Assembly (NCBI GenBank): GCA_035640155.1
Contig: DASQWR010000018.1
Coordinates: 1 to 11,529, forward strand
Direction: 5' to 3'
DNA from: JALYQB01 sp035640155
GTDB lineage: Bacteria > Actinomycetota > Actinomycetes > Mycobacteriales > Pseudonocardiaceae
DNA: 11,529 nt
The notes beneath the pieces were generated by a model. That model was not told where the DNA came from and did not search any database. It saw only the letters and a list, made by a program, of their open reading frames with translations. This document shows, one piece after another, positions 1-7,700 of the stretch. Position numbers and translations under genes: made by a program. Each line of letters opens with the position of its first letter. The first letter of the stretch is position 1.

Positions 1-1
1 G

Positions 2-742
2 GAGATCCTGGTGATCTCGACACCTGCTGACGTGCCGCTGTTCCGCCGGCTGCTGGGTGACGGGTCCGCGCTGGGACTCCAGCTGCGCTACGCCGAGCAG
101 GCCGAGCCGAACGGGCTTGCCGAGGCGTTCATCATCGGTGCCGACTTCCTCGGCGACGACGACGTGGCCCTCGTGCTCGGCGACAACATCTTCTACGGCC
201 CCGGCTTCTCCGACACGCTCCGTCGCTGCGCGTCCGGACTGGACGGCTGCGTGCTGTTCGGCTATCCGGTGAAGGATCCCCGGCGCTACGGCGTGGCGGA
301 GGTCGACGGCAAGGGCCGGCTGTTGTCCATCGAGGAGAAGCCGGCTGTCCCGCGCTCCGGCCGGGCGGTGACCGGCCTCTACTTCTACGACAACAGCGTG
401 GTCGAGGTGGCCCGGTCTCTGGTCCCCTCGGCACGGGGCGAGCTGGAGATCACCGACGTCAACCTGCACTACCTGCGCCAGCAGCGCGCTCAGCTCGTGG
501 ACCTCGGCCGCGGGTTCGCCTGGCTGGACACCGGGACGCACGACTCACTGATCGAGGCAGGACTGTTCGTGCAGGTGCTCGAGCACCGCCAGGGCGTGCG
601 GATCGCCTGCCTGGAGGAGATCGCGCTGCGGATGGGCTACATCGACCCGCAGTCGTGCTACGCGCTGGGTGCCGCGCTCGCGAAGTCCGGCTACGGCGAG
701 TACGTCATGGACATCGCCCGCGCGGCCGGCGCCACCGGCTGA
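2..742 (+). CDS. rfbA: Glucose-1-phosphate thymidylyltransferase, 5' end cut off by window
   Basis: The enzyme joins glucose 1-phosphate and dTTP to make dTDP-glucose, the first step of dTDP-rhamnose and other dTDP-deoxysugar synthesis in the cytosol. The frame is open from the first bases (reading EILVISTP), so the gene starts upstream. About 45 N-terminal residues are missing, including the GGxGTRL nucleotide-binding signature. Visible family motifs are GLAEAFIIG, LVLGDNIFYG, the KDPRRYGVAEVD segment, IEEKP, GELEITDVN and FAWLDTGTHDSL. The visible 246 residues plus the missing part match the usual ~290 aa. The C-terminal EEIALRMGYID stretch is also typical. It ends 17 bp from the convergent htpX gene, with no clear terminator between them. 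No other rhamnose gene is visible, so any rfb cluster lies to the left. The family call is secure; the final sugar product is unknown. Confidence 0.95.
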   Translation, partial: EILVISTPADVPLFRRLLGDGSALGLQLRYAEQAEPNGLAEAFIIGADFLGDDDVALVLGDNIFYGPGFSDTLRRCASGLDGCVLFGYPVKDPRRYGVAEVDGKGRLLSIEEKPAVPRSGRAVTGLYFYDNSVVEVARSLVPSARGELEITDVNLHYLRQQRAQLVDLGRGFAWLDTGTHDSLIEAGLFVQVLEHRQGVRIACLEEIALRMGYIDPQSCYALGAALAKSGYGEYVMDIARAAGATG

Positions 743-759
743 CCCCGCGACCGGGCCTG

Positions 760-1632
760 TCACCACGGCAGCTGGCGACCGGCCATTGCCTCGAGCCGGT
801 GCACCCGGTCGGCCAGCGGCGGGTGGGTGGAGAACCACCGCGCCATCGCCTCACCCGGCCGGAACGGGTTCGCGATCATGAGGTGAGACTGGGAGGCGAG
901 TGCCGGCTCGGGCCGCAGCGGCGCAGCCCGCGTCCCCATCTCCAGCTTGCGCAGGGCGCTGGCCAGGGCGAGCGGATCACCGGTGAGCTCGGCACCGGAG
1001 GTGTCGGCCTGGTACTCGCGCGACCGGCTGACCGCCATCTGCACGATCCCCGCCGCGATCGGTCCCAGCAGCACGATGAGGATCATCGCCAGGGGGTTCG
1101 GGCGGTCCTCGTCGCCTCCGCCGAACATGCCCGCGAACAGCGCGAGGTTCGACAGTGCGCTCACCATGGCGGCCAGTGCCCCGGCGACACTCGAGATGAG
1201 AATGTCGCGGTTGTAGACGTGCGAGAGCTCGTGGCCGAGCACCCCGCGCAGCTCCCGCTCGTTCAGCAGCTCCAGGATGCCGGTGGTGCAGCACACCGCC
1301 GCGTTGCGCGGGTTGCGTCCGGTGGCGAACGCGTTGGGGGCCTGGGTCGGGCTGACGTAGAGCCGCGGCATCGGCTGGCGGGCGGTGGTGGCCAGCTCAC
1401 GGACGATGCGATACATCGCGGGCTGCTCGGCCTCGGACACCGGGCGGGCGCGCATCGCGCGCAGCGCGAGGGTGTCGGACTTGAAGTAGGCGTAGCCGTT
1501 CATGCCCAGTGCGAGCACCAGCGCGATGAGTATCCCGGTGGTGCCGCCGATCAGACCGCCGATGACGACCACGAGCGCGCTCAGCGCACCCAGCAGCAGC
1601 GCCGTCTTCAGACCGTTGACGTGCCTGTGCAC
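760..1632 (-). CDS. htpX: HtpX-type M48 membrane zinc metalloprotease
   Basis: HtpX is an inner-membrane zinc protease that degrades misfolded membrane proteins in the envelope/heat stress response. The product is 290 aa, the usual length. It opens with HRHVNGLKT, followed by two hydrophobic segments (about 11-28 and 31-50). The zinc motif HELSH is at 134-138 and the third ligand Glu206 lies in SREYQAD. Two more hydrophobic stretches (about 146-170 and 180-200) lie between them. The C-terminal FSTHPPLADRVHRLE segment is a family signature. The start is the GTG at 1632: it gives the conserved N-terminus and has GGAGG (complement of 1643-1647) ten bases upstream. The frame stays open upstream to 2220, which would add ~196 residues of unrelated sequence from a broken neighbour; that longer start is wrong. 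An ECF-type promoter lies just upstream. The gene converges on rfbA. Confidence 0.93.
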   Translation of the reverse strand: MHRHVNGLKTALLLGALSALVVVIGGLIGGTTGILIALVLALGMNGYAYFKSDTLALRAMRARPVSEAEQPAMYRIVRELATTARQPMPRLYVSPTQAPNAFATGRNPRNAAVCCTTGILELLNERELRGVLGHELSHVYNRDILISSVAGALAAMVSALSNLALFAGMFGGGDEDRPNPLAMILIVLLGPIAAGIVQMAVSRSREYQADTSGAELTGDPLALASALRKLEMGTRAAPLRPEPALASQSHLMIANPFRPGEAMARWFSTHPPLADRVHRLEAMAGRQLPW

Positions 1633-1671
1633 TGCAGTCCTACCTCCGGTAGATCGTTCCTTACTTGGGGG

Positions 1672-1697
1672 AACGCGCGTAGGCCCCTGAGGGTTCC
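1672..1697 (-). promoter_or_regulatory. Candidate ECF-sigma (SigE/SigH/SigR-like) promoter of htpX
   Basis: On the minus strand GGAACC (complement of 1692-1697) is followed after 16 bases by CGTT (complement of 1672-1675). This fits the actinobacterial ECF stress-sigma pattern of GGAAC/T and GTT about 18 bases apart. Transcription would begin near 1664, leaving a ~30-base leader that contains the GGAGG ribosome site and the GTG at 1632. A stress promoter suits an envelope protease. The match is by eye and such short motifs occur by chance. Confidence 0.5.
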
Positions 1698-1736
1698 ACC
1701 GAGCCGGCGCGGGAGCGGCCCGTGTTGCGGCCCTAC

Positions 1737-2220
1737 TCAGCCGGGTAGGACGATCTCGGCGACGAGGGCGCGGTGATCGCTGCCGGGCAGTGGGAGGACG
1801 TCGAACGAGTTGACGGCGCAGCCGGTGTCGACCAGCGCGTGGTCGATCGCCGCGACCCTGGTGGGCGCGCACCAGGTCGATCACGGCACCCGGATCTGCC
1901 CGCCCATAGTAGAGATTGGCGCTGGCCACCGTGAGCGAGGGACCCGCGGCGTCCGGCTGTGCGTTGCCGAGAGCGCGGGGCAGTACACCGACCGCCAGCA
2001 GTGCGACGGCGAGGGCCGCCGCAGCGCCGTGCTTCCACCGGCGGGCCGCCAGCGCGGCGAGCAGCAGTGCGCCCGCGCCGGCGAGGGCGTACGGGGTGAA
2101 CGACAGCGCGGCGAACGTCCACCGGGAGTCGCCGGGAACCAGCCGCAGCAACGCGATCCCCAACGCGCCAAGCACGCCGACGGTCAAACACCACGGCCCA
2201 CGCCCGGCCCACGCGACCAC
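1737..2220 (-). pseudogene. Decayed membrane-anchored endonuclease/exonuclease/phosphatase (EEP) family protein
   Basis: The first 120 codons from the GTG at 2220 encode three hydrophobic segments (about 12-30, 38-60, 67-84) and then LTVASANLYYGRADPGAVID, the usual opening of an EEP domain of the DNase I/phosphodiesterase fold. After codon 120 the frame turns to low-complexity Arg/Pro sequence. In another frame, ending at a TGA at 1739-1737, the typical EEP C-terminus appears: AAIDHALVDTG, then LPLPGSDHRALVAEIVLPG with the catalytic SDH. The two parts abut around 1850-1880. About 150 residues are absent, including the catalytic Glu and central His/Asp residues, and the frame is shifted. The gene is therefore inactive, unless the assembly has collapsed here. 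Because no stop intervenes, the N-terminal frame reads on into htpX. It starts 16 bp after the stop of the upstream metallo-beta-lactamase/rhodanese gene. Confidence 0.75.
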
Positions 2221-2236
2221 CCGCCCCCCCGGGCGC

Positions 2237-3634
2237 CTACTTACCCGTCAGCGGGTACCCGGCGTTGCGCCAGGCAGCCATGCCGCCGGTGACGTTGACG
2301 ATGTCGGTCCTGCCGTGATGGGCGAGCAGGCTGGCGGCGACCGAGGAGCGGTAGCCACTGCCGCAGATGGCCGCGACCGGCCTCAAGTCGGCCAGCTCAC
2401 CGTGCCGGTCGGGTAGCTCGGCGCCGGTGATGTGGGTGGCGCCGGGCACGTGGCCGGCCTGCCACTCGTCGGGTTGCCGGACGTCGAGCACGTCGACCTC
2501 GCCGCGCTGCAGCCGCGCCTGCAGCTCGTGCACGGTGATCTGCGGTGTGGTCTCGACAGGCCGGGCGGCAGTACGCCAGCCGGTCATGCCCCCGCTCAAC
2601 CACCCGCGCGGCAGCGGGTAACCGATGCGCAGCAGGTGCCAGGTGACCTCCCACAGGTCCTCGGTGCGATCCAGCACGAGCACCACCTCGGCATGGTCGG
2701 GCAACACGGTGCCGGCCCAGGTCGCGAACGCCGATCCGAGGCCGACATTGAGCGCGCCCGGCGCGTGTCCGCCGCCGAACGCCTCGGGCGCCCGCGTGTC
2801 GAGGACCAGCACGCCGGACTCCTGCTGTTCAGCGACCTCCGTCACGGTCAGGGCCGGCGGCTCGGCCGGCGTCCCGAGGGGTGCCACCCCGGCCAGGTTC
2901 TGGGCGCGCATCCGGCGCCAGTACGGCGGCACGGCGGGCAGGTTGTCCAGCCGCAAGCAGTCGCGCACCAAGGCGTCCTTCGGATCGAGCTCGGCCAGGA
3001 CCGGGTTGGTCCGCCGCTCGTAGCCCAGTGTCGTCGACAGCCGGCTGCCGATGCTGCCTCCGCACAGCGACCCCGCGACGTGGGTGGGGAAGACCTCAAC
3101 GTGGTCGGGCAGCGGAAGCAGCTTCGTCTGCACGGTCTCGCAGAACATCTTCGCGGCTTCGCGCGCCTGGTCGGGCTCGCCGAGCAGGTCGGGCCGTCCC
3201 AGGTCTCCGACGAGCAGCGCGCCGCCGGAAAGCATCATCGCGGGGGTGTCCGCGCTCACCGACCGGTCGTAGACCAGCAGGCTGATGTGCTCGGGGGTGT
3301 GGCCGGGAGTGTGCAGCACCTCGATCCCGACATCCCCGATCTCGATGACCTCACCGTCCTCGAGCGGCCGGTGCACGTAGCCCAACTCCCCGGTCGCCGA
3401 AGCCCACAGCTCGGCCCCGGTCCGGGACTGCAGCTCGCTCAGCCCGGACAGGTAGTCGTTGTGGCCGTGCGAGTCGACCGCGTAGGTGACGCGCAGCCCC
3501 TGCTGACGGGCTGCATCGAGGTAGACCTCGACATCGCGACGGGGATCGAACACCAGCGCTTGCCCGGTCTGCTCGTCGCCCACCAGGTACGAGGCATGCC
3601 CCAGGCTCGGCAGCGAGAACTGCTGGAAGATCAC
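2237..3634 (-). CDS. Metallo-beta-lactamase fold/double rhodanese protein (persulfide dioxygenase-sulfurtransferase type)
   Basis: This family couples an ETHE1-like persulfide dioxygenase domain to rhodanese sulfurtransferase domains and handles sulfide or persulfide sulfur in the cytosol. The product is 465 aa. The MBL domain (about 1-250) shows DSHGHNDY at 54-61, HTPGHTPEH at 108-116, GDLGRPD at 143-149 and PTHVAGS around 183-189. By alignment with ETHE1 the iron ligands should be His56, His112 and Asp144. The first rhodanese domain (about 257-350) has Asp-Arg in place of the catalytic Cys and is probably inactive. The second (about 365-465) has CGSGYRS with Cys424 and should be active. The start is the GTG at 3634 (M-I-F-Q-Q-F, as in relatives), nine bases from GGAAGG. 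A GTG at 3640 or ATG at 3661 is possible. Upstream DNA to 3893 is shared with the divergent CDF gene. The substrate (glutathione, bacillithiol or mycothiol persulfide) cannot be told; mycothiol is likely in an actinomycete. Confidence 0.9.
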   Translation of the reverse strand: MIFQQFSLPSLGHASYLVGDEQTGQALVFDPRRDVEVYLDAARQQGLRVTYAVDSHGHNDYLSGLSELQSRTGAELWASATGELGYVHRPLEDGEVIEIGDVGIEVLHTPGHTPEHISLLVYDRSVSADTPAMMLSGGALLVGDLGRPDLLGEPDQAREAAKMFCETVQTKLLPLPDHVEVFPTHVAGSLCGGSIGSRLSTTLGYERRTNPVLAELDPKDALVRDCLRLDNLPAVPPYWRRMRAQNLAGVAPLGTPAEPPALTVTEVAEQQESGVLVLDTRAPEAFGGGHAPGALNVGLGSAFATWAGTVLPDHAEVVLVLDRTEDLWEVTWHLLRIGYPLPRGWLSGGMTGWRTAARPVETTPQITVHELQARLQRGEVDVLDVRQPDEWQAGHVPGATHITGAELPDRHGELADLRPVAAICGSGYRSSVAASLLAHHGRTDIVNVTGGMAAWRNAGYPLTGK

Positions 3635-3790
3635 GCTCACGCACCTTCCCGGGCCGCTCATCGTCCGAGGTTTGCACCGGCACGGCGGCATCTGCCCATG
3701 TCTGTACCCGATGATGCCTCGTTGCTCTGCCGGCCGAGCCGTGGGGGGCCTGCGTCCAGCCGCGCTGGGAGGCATCACCACCGGGACTAA

Positions 3791-3808
3791 CATCGTCCTA
3801 GGGCGATG
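3791..3808. promoter_or_regulatory. Near-perfect 18-bp palindrome in the divergent MBL-rhodanese/CDF intergenic region
   Basis: CATCGTCCTAGGGCGATG is symmetric except for one central pair (T3796/G3803) and has CCTAGG at its centre. A related copy of the left part, CATCGTCCGAGG, lies at 3659-3670, close to the start of the MBL-rhodanese gene. The 259-bp gap between the two divergent starts has no other gene. The position suits an operator controlling one or both genes, for example a metal- or persulfide-sensing repressor, but no regulator gene is in the window. I saw no strong -35/-10 pair. Confidence 0.4.
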
Positions 3809-3893
3809 AGTGGCGTCGTCGCGACGTGAGACCCGCCGTGGCGTTGTGCCCCGTCTACGGGGAGCCGGCAGCGGTGGGCGCGGTGGCGACGCC

Positions 3894-4510
3894 GTGACCG
3901 GCCTCGCCACCGGGGCGGAGCGTCAGGCGACGCTGCGGAGTCGCATCCGGCTGCTCGTCGCCGCGACGATCAGCTACAACGTGATCGAGGCCGTCATCGC
4001 GATCGCCGCGGGGACGCTCGCCTCCTCGATCGCGCTGATCGGGTTCGGACTGGACTCGGTGATCGAGGTCAGCTCCGCAGCGGCGGTTGCCTGGCAGTTC
4101 GCCGGGCCCGACCCGCAGCGACGGGAGCGGGTCGCGCTGCGGGTGATCGCGGGCTCGTTCTTCGCACTGGCCGCGTTCGTCACGATTGAGGCACTCCGGG
4201 CGTTGCTCGTCGGGGCCGAGGCGGAGGCGTCGAAGGTCGGGATCGTCCTGGTGGCGGTCAGCGTCGTGGTGATGCCGTTCCTGTCCTGGGCGCAGCGGCG
4301 CGCAGGCCGCGAGCTCGGCTCGGCCAGCGCGGTGGCCGACTCGAATCAGACGCTGCTGTGCACGTACCTGTCGGCGGCGGTGCTGGTCGGACTGGTCCTC
4401 AACGCCGCGCTCGGCTGGTGGTGGGCGGATTCTGTCGCGGCGCTGGTCCTGGCCGGGCTGGCCGTCGGTCGGCGCTACGCGGTGACGCCTGCTGCGTGCC
4501 CGCGCTCGAC
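3894..4510 (+). pseudogene. CDF-like cation efflux transporter, 3' end frameshifted and without its stop
   Basis: Members of this membrane family (cation diffusion facilitator-like) export divalent metal ions in exchange for protons. From the GTG at 3894 the protein reads through about six hydrophobic segments, with NVIEAVIAIAAG, ALIGFGLDSVIEV, a SNQTLLCTYLS segment and WWWADSVAALVLAGLAV. The family's usual next stretch and end, RSALRGDACC, is present but in another frame (4466-4495), so a frameshift lies near 4462-4470. After this neither frame ends properly: the original frame runs antisense through the next gene to 4997, and the shifted one to about 5038. A third frame has TGA at 4518. The normal tail has apparently been cut by a deletion that also removed the 3' end of the convergent antitoxin gene. 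The start choice is moderate, as the only upstream ribosome-site candidate, GGTGGCGAC, is weak; GTG at 3810 is an alternative. If translated, most membrane segments would remain. Confidence 0.7.
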
Positions 4511-4681
4511 GTGTCGAGTGAGCCAGCCGTCCTGCTCGTCCAGGCTGTCGTCGGCGACCGGCCGAGCCCGTACATCGGCGCCGTCGGCCTCGACCTCCAC
4601 CTCGCCGGAGCGCAGGCCCAGCTCGTCGCGCAGCGCCTTTGGGATCACCAATCGCCCGGCGCCATCAATGGTTGCTCGCAT
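4475..4681 (-). CDS. AbrB/MazE/SpoVT-type (VapB-like) DNA-binding antitoxin, C-terminally truncated
   Basis: The 68-aa product starts MRATIDGAGRLVIPKALRDE, the classic SpoVT-AbrB swapped-hairpin DNA-binding fold. It continues with LGLRSGEVEVEADG and DDSLDEQDGWL. Antitoxins of this kind normally go on with VIP and a short toxin-binding tail of 15-25 residues, followed by a PIN-domain VapC toxin gene. Here the match stops at DGWL and the last 14 residues are simply the antisense of the CDF gene's 3' end, before a TAG at 4475. No toxin gene follows. The DNA-binding part may still be made and could bind its old operator, but toxin neutralisation is unlikely. It lies 72 bp downstream of the helicase gene on the same strand and has no strong ribosome site, so it may be leaderless or poorly expressed. 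Family call is firm; status as functional gene is doubtful. Confidence 0.7.
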   Translation of the reverse strand: MRATIDGAGRLVIPKALRDELGLRSGEVEVEADGADVRARPVADDSLDEQDGWLTRHVERGHAAGVTA

Positions 4682-4753
4682 GCCTGGAGGCTACCGCCGC
4701 CCAGGCTGCACACCTCAGCTCGACTGGGCGGCGCACGGCTGGTCAGCGCGGGC

Positions 4754-7700
4754 TCAGGCGAGCAACGCGCGGATGTCGTCAGCGTCCAGGCTGGAGCCGA
4801 AGACGTTGCCGTCGTCCATCACACCGGCGAACAGCTCGGCCTTCCTGGCCTGGAGAGCCATCACCTTCTCCTCGATGGTGTCCTTGGAGATCAGGCGGTA
4901 CACCATGACGTTGCGGGACTGCCCGATGCGGTGCGTACGGTCCACAGCCTGCACCTCGGTGGCGGGGTTCCACCACGGGTCGAGCAGGAAGCAGTAGTCG
5001 GCCTCGGTCAGGTTCAGTCCGAACCCGCCCGCCTTTAGGCTGATCAGGAACACCGGGGCGGCGCCGTCCTTGAACCGCTGCACGACCGCGGCGCGGTTGC
5101 GGGTGCGGCCGTCGAGGTAGCAGTACGCGATGCCGGCGGCGTCCAGCCGCTCGCGCACGTGGGTGAGGAACCGGGTGAACTGGCTGAAGACCAGGGCGCG
5201 GTGCCCGCCGTCGATCACGTCAGGGAGCTGGTCGAGCAGCGCGTCGACCTTGCTGCTGGGCAGGTCGCGGTGCTCGGCGTCGACGAGCCCGGAATGCAGG
5301 CTGAGCTGGCGCAGCAGCGTCAGCGAGCGCAGGATCGTGAACCGGTTGCGGTTCACGTCGTCGAGCAGGCCGAGGACCTTCTGCCGCTCCCGCTGCAGGT
5401 GCCGCTGATAGATCCTGCGGTGGCGGGGATCCAGCTCCACCTCGAGGACCTGCTCCTGTTTCGGGGGCAGGTCGGCGGCGACGAGCTCCTTGGTGCGGCG
5501 CTTCATCAGGGGTTTGATCCGGCGCCGGAGCTGGCCGAGCCGCTCTGCATCGGCCTGCCTCTCGATCGGTCGCGCGTAGTGGTCACGGAACCGCGTCGGG
5601 CTCGGGAACAGTCCCGGAGCGGCGATCGACAACAGTGACCACAGCTCCATCAGGTTGTTCTCCATCGGCGTGCCGGTGATCGCGAGCTTGAACGGCGCTG
5701 CCAGCCGGCGCGCGCACTGGTGGATCTTCGACTGGTGGTTCTTGGTGTACTGGGCTTCGTCCAGGATCAGGCCCGACCAATCCGTCGCGGCGTAGGCGTC
5801 GTAGTCGAGCCGGAACAGCGTGTAGGAGGTGACCACCACGTCCGCGCCCGCGATGATCTCGTCCAGGTCCTGGCCGCGGCGCCGCAGCGTGTCGGAGATC
5901 GGCACGACCGTGAGGTCCGGCGCGAAGCGGGCTGCTTCCGCCGGCCAGTTCGAGACGACAGAGGTCGGCGCGACGATGAGGAACGGGCTGCTGGCGGGCT
6001 CGGCCTGCTTGGCGTGGCAGATCAGCGCCAGCGACTGCACGGTCTTGCCCAGCCCCATGTCGTCGGCGAGGATCCCGCCGAGCCGGAACTCCCAGATGAA
6101 CGCGAGCCATCCGAACCCGTCCCGCTGGTAGGGCCGCAGCCGTGCGGACAGGCTTGCCGGCGGCTCCGTCGCGGGGACGGAGCCCAGGGCCAGCAACCCG
6201 GCCACCTGCTGCTGCCAGGCCTTCGCCTGGCGGTCGACCACGCCCAGCTCGGTGAGCTCGTCCCACAGTCCCGCCTGGAACCGGCTGATCCGCAAGGGTC
6301 CGTCGGGCGCGTCCTGCAGCGCCCGCGCCTCCTCGATGAGGCCCCGCAACGCCTGCAGCTCGGGCTTCTGCAACGAGAAGTAGGCGCCGTCGGCGAGCAG
6401 CAGGTGGGACTCGTCCGCAGCCAGTGCCACGAACACGTCCGTGAAGGGGACCTCGCGCCCCTCCACGGTGATGCTGACGCCGAGATCGAACCAGTCCGTC
6501 TCGCCCGCCACATCATCGGTCGACACGCCGATGCGCAGCGAGTCACCCGCCTCCCGGTAGTCGGCGGGTTCCCCGCTGATCTCGACGGCGACCCCGGGGG
6601 CATCCGCCAGCAGCGGCAGCACCTCGGTGGTGAACCGCATGGTGTCGAGACCGTCAAGGTCAGCGCGTGGGACCAGGCCTTGCTCCAGATCCTCGCCGCG
6701 CAGCCGGAACCGGTCGAGCGGCACGTCGAGCGCGTCGAGCACGGCCCGCTCCTTGGCCGGATCGCGGTACCCGTCAACGGTGCTGTCCGCTCCGGACGGG
6801 GCCAGCGGCGCCCGCACCTGCGCGTCGCCCACCTCGTAAGCCCACTCCCAGCTGACACCGAGGTCGTGGCCGGTGCCGTAGGATGCGTGCAGCACCAGCG
6901 TGGGATCCGAGATCGCCGGTGGCGTGAAGGACTGGTCTGACGAGACGACCACGGCCAGGTGGCGCAGCCGCGGGTAGTACTCGTCGCGGAACCGGGCCTG
7001 CTCACCGGCGGGGATCTCCAGGCGCTGGCCCTCCAGCGCCATGCGCTGCAAGGGTGGCGGCACCGGCCTGGCGAGCCGCGCCAGCCGGAAGCGCCGGCCT
7101 CCCGGGTCGACGCCGCCTGGAGCCTCTGCTGCCGGCACGTGCACCACTCCGTGGCCCTCGGCACCGAGGAACCCGATCGGCACTGCGGCCATGCCCGTCC
7201 CGTCGACGCCCGTGCCGTCGAGGCCCGTCCCCTCGAGGCGCAGCACCGGTGTGACGGCGAGCGAGCCCGCGCGCTGCCCGCCGGTGACGTCGAGGCACAG
7301 CTCGGCGTGGCCGTACCGCTCGACCGCGCCGAGCCCCTTCCGCGCGTGCACCGTCTGCACGCCGATCGACGCGGCCTCGTCCAGCAGCGGCCAGAGCTGC
7401 CTGCCGAACGTGGCCAGGTCGATCGTCTTGTCCGTGCGGTAAGAGTAATAGGACACCGGGTTGACGCGCGCCTGGTACAGCGCGTACAGCTCGTGGAGTA
7501 GCCGGACGTGGGACGCGCGGTAATCCCCGTAATGGCGCAATGACCCCAGCATGCTCCAACTCAGCCCGCCGCCGACCCAGCCGGTCTTGCCCGGCTGCAC
7601 CAGCCGGGCCAGCAGCTTCGGGCCCGCTCCGGGGACCGAGACGGAACCCGGGGCGCCGGACAGGGTCAGCTCGATGCCCAGTGCCACCCCGCCCGGATGG

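Noticed and set aside
655..1776. Long plus-strand open frame opposite htpX
   Set aside because: Shadow frame in high-GC DNA; rich in Arg, Gly, His and Gln, with no family motif and fully antisense to a clear protease gene.
2432..3790. 452-codon plus-strand frame opposite the MBL-rhodanese gene
   Set aside because: Antisense shadow; the minus-strand product has clear domains and catalytic motifs.
4510..4997. C-terminal extension of the CDF frame to 395 aa
   Set aside because: Past the frameshift the translation is antisense of the AbrB fragment and the helicase 3' end; it has no transporter similarity.
5159..6940. Large plus-strand frames within the helicase region
   Set aside because: Shadows of the 1115-aa helicase, which carries all SNF2 motifs in the minus frame.
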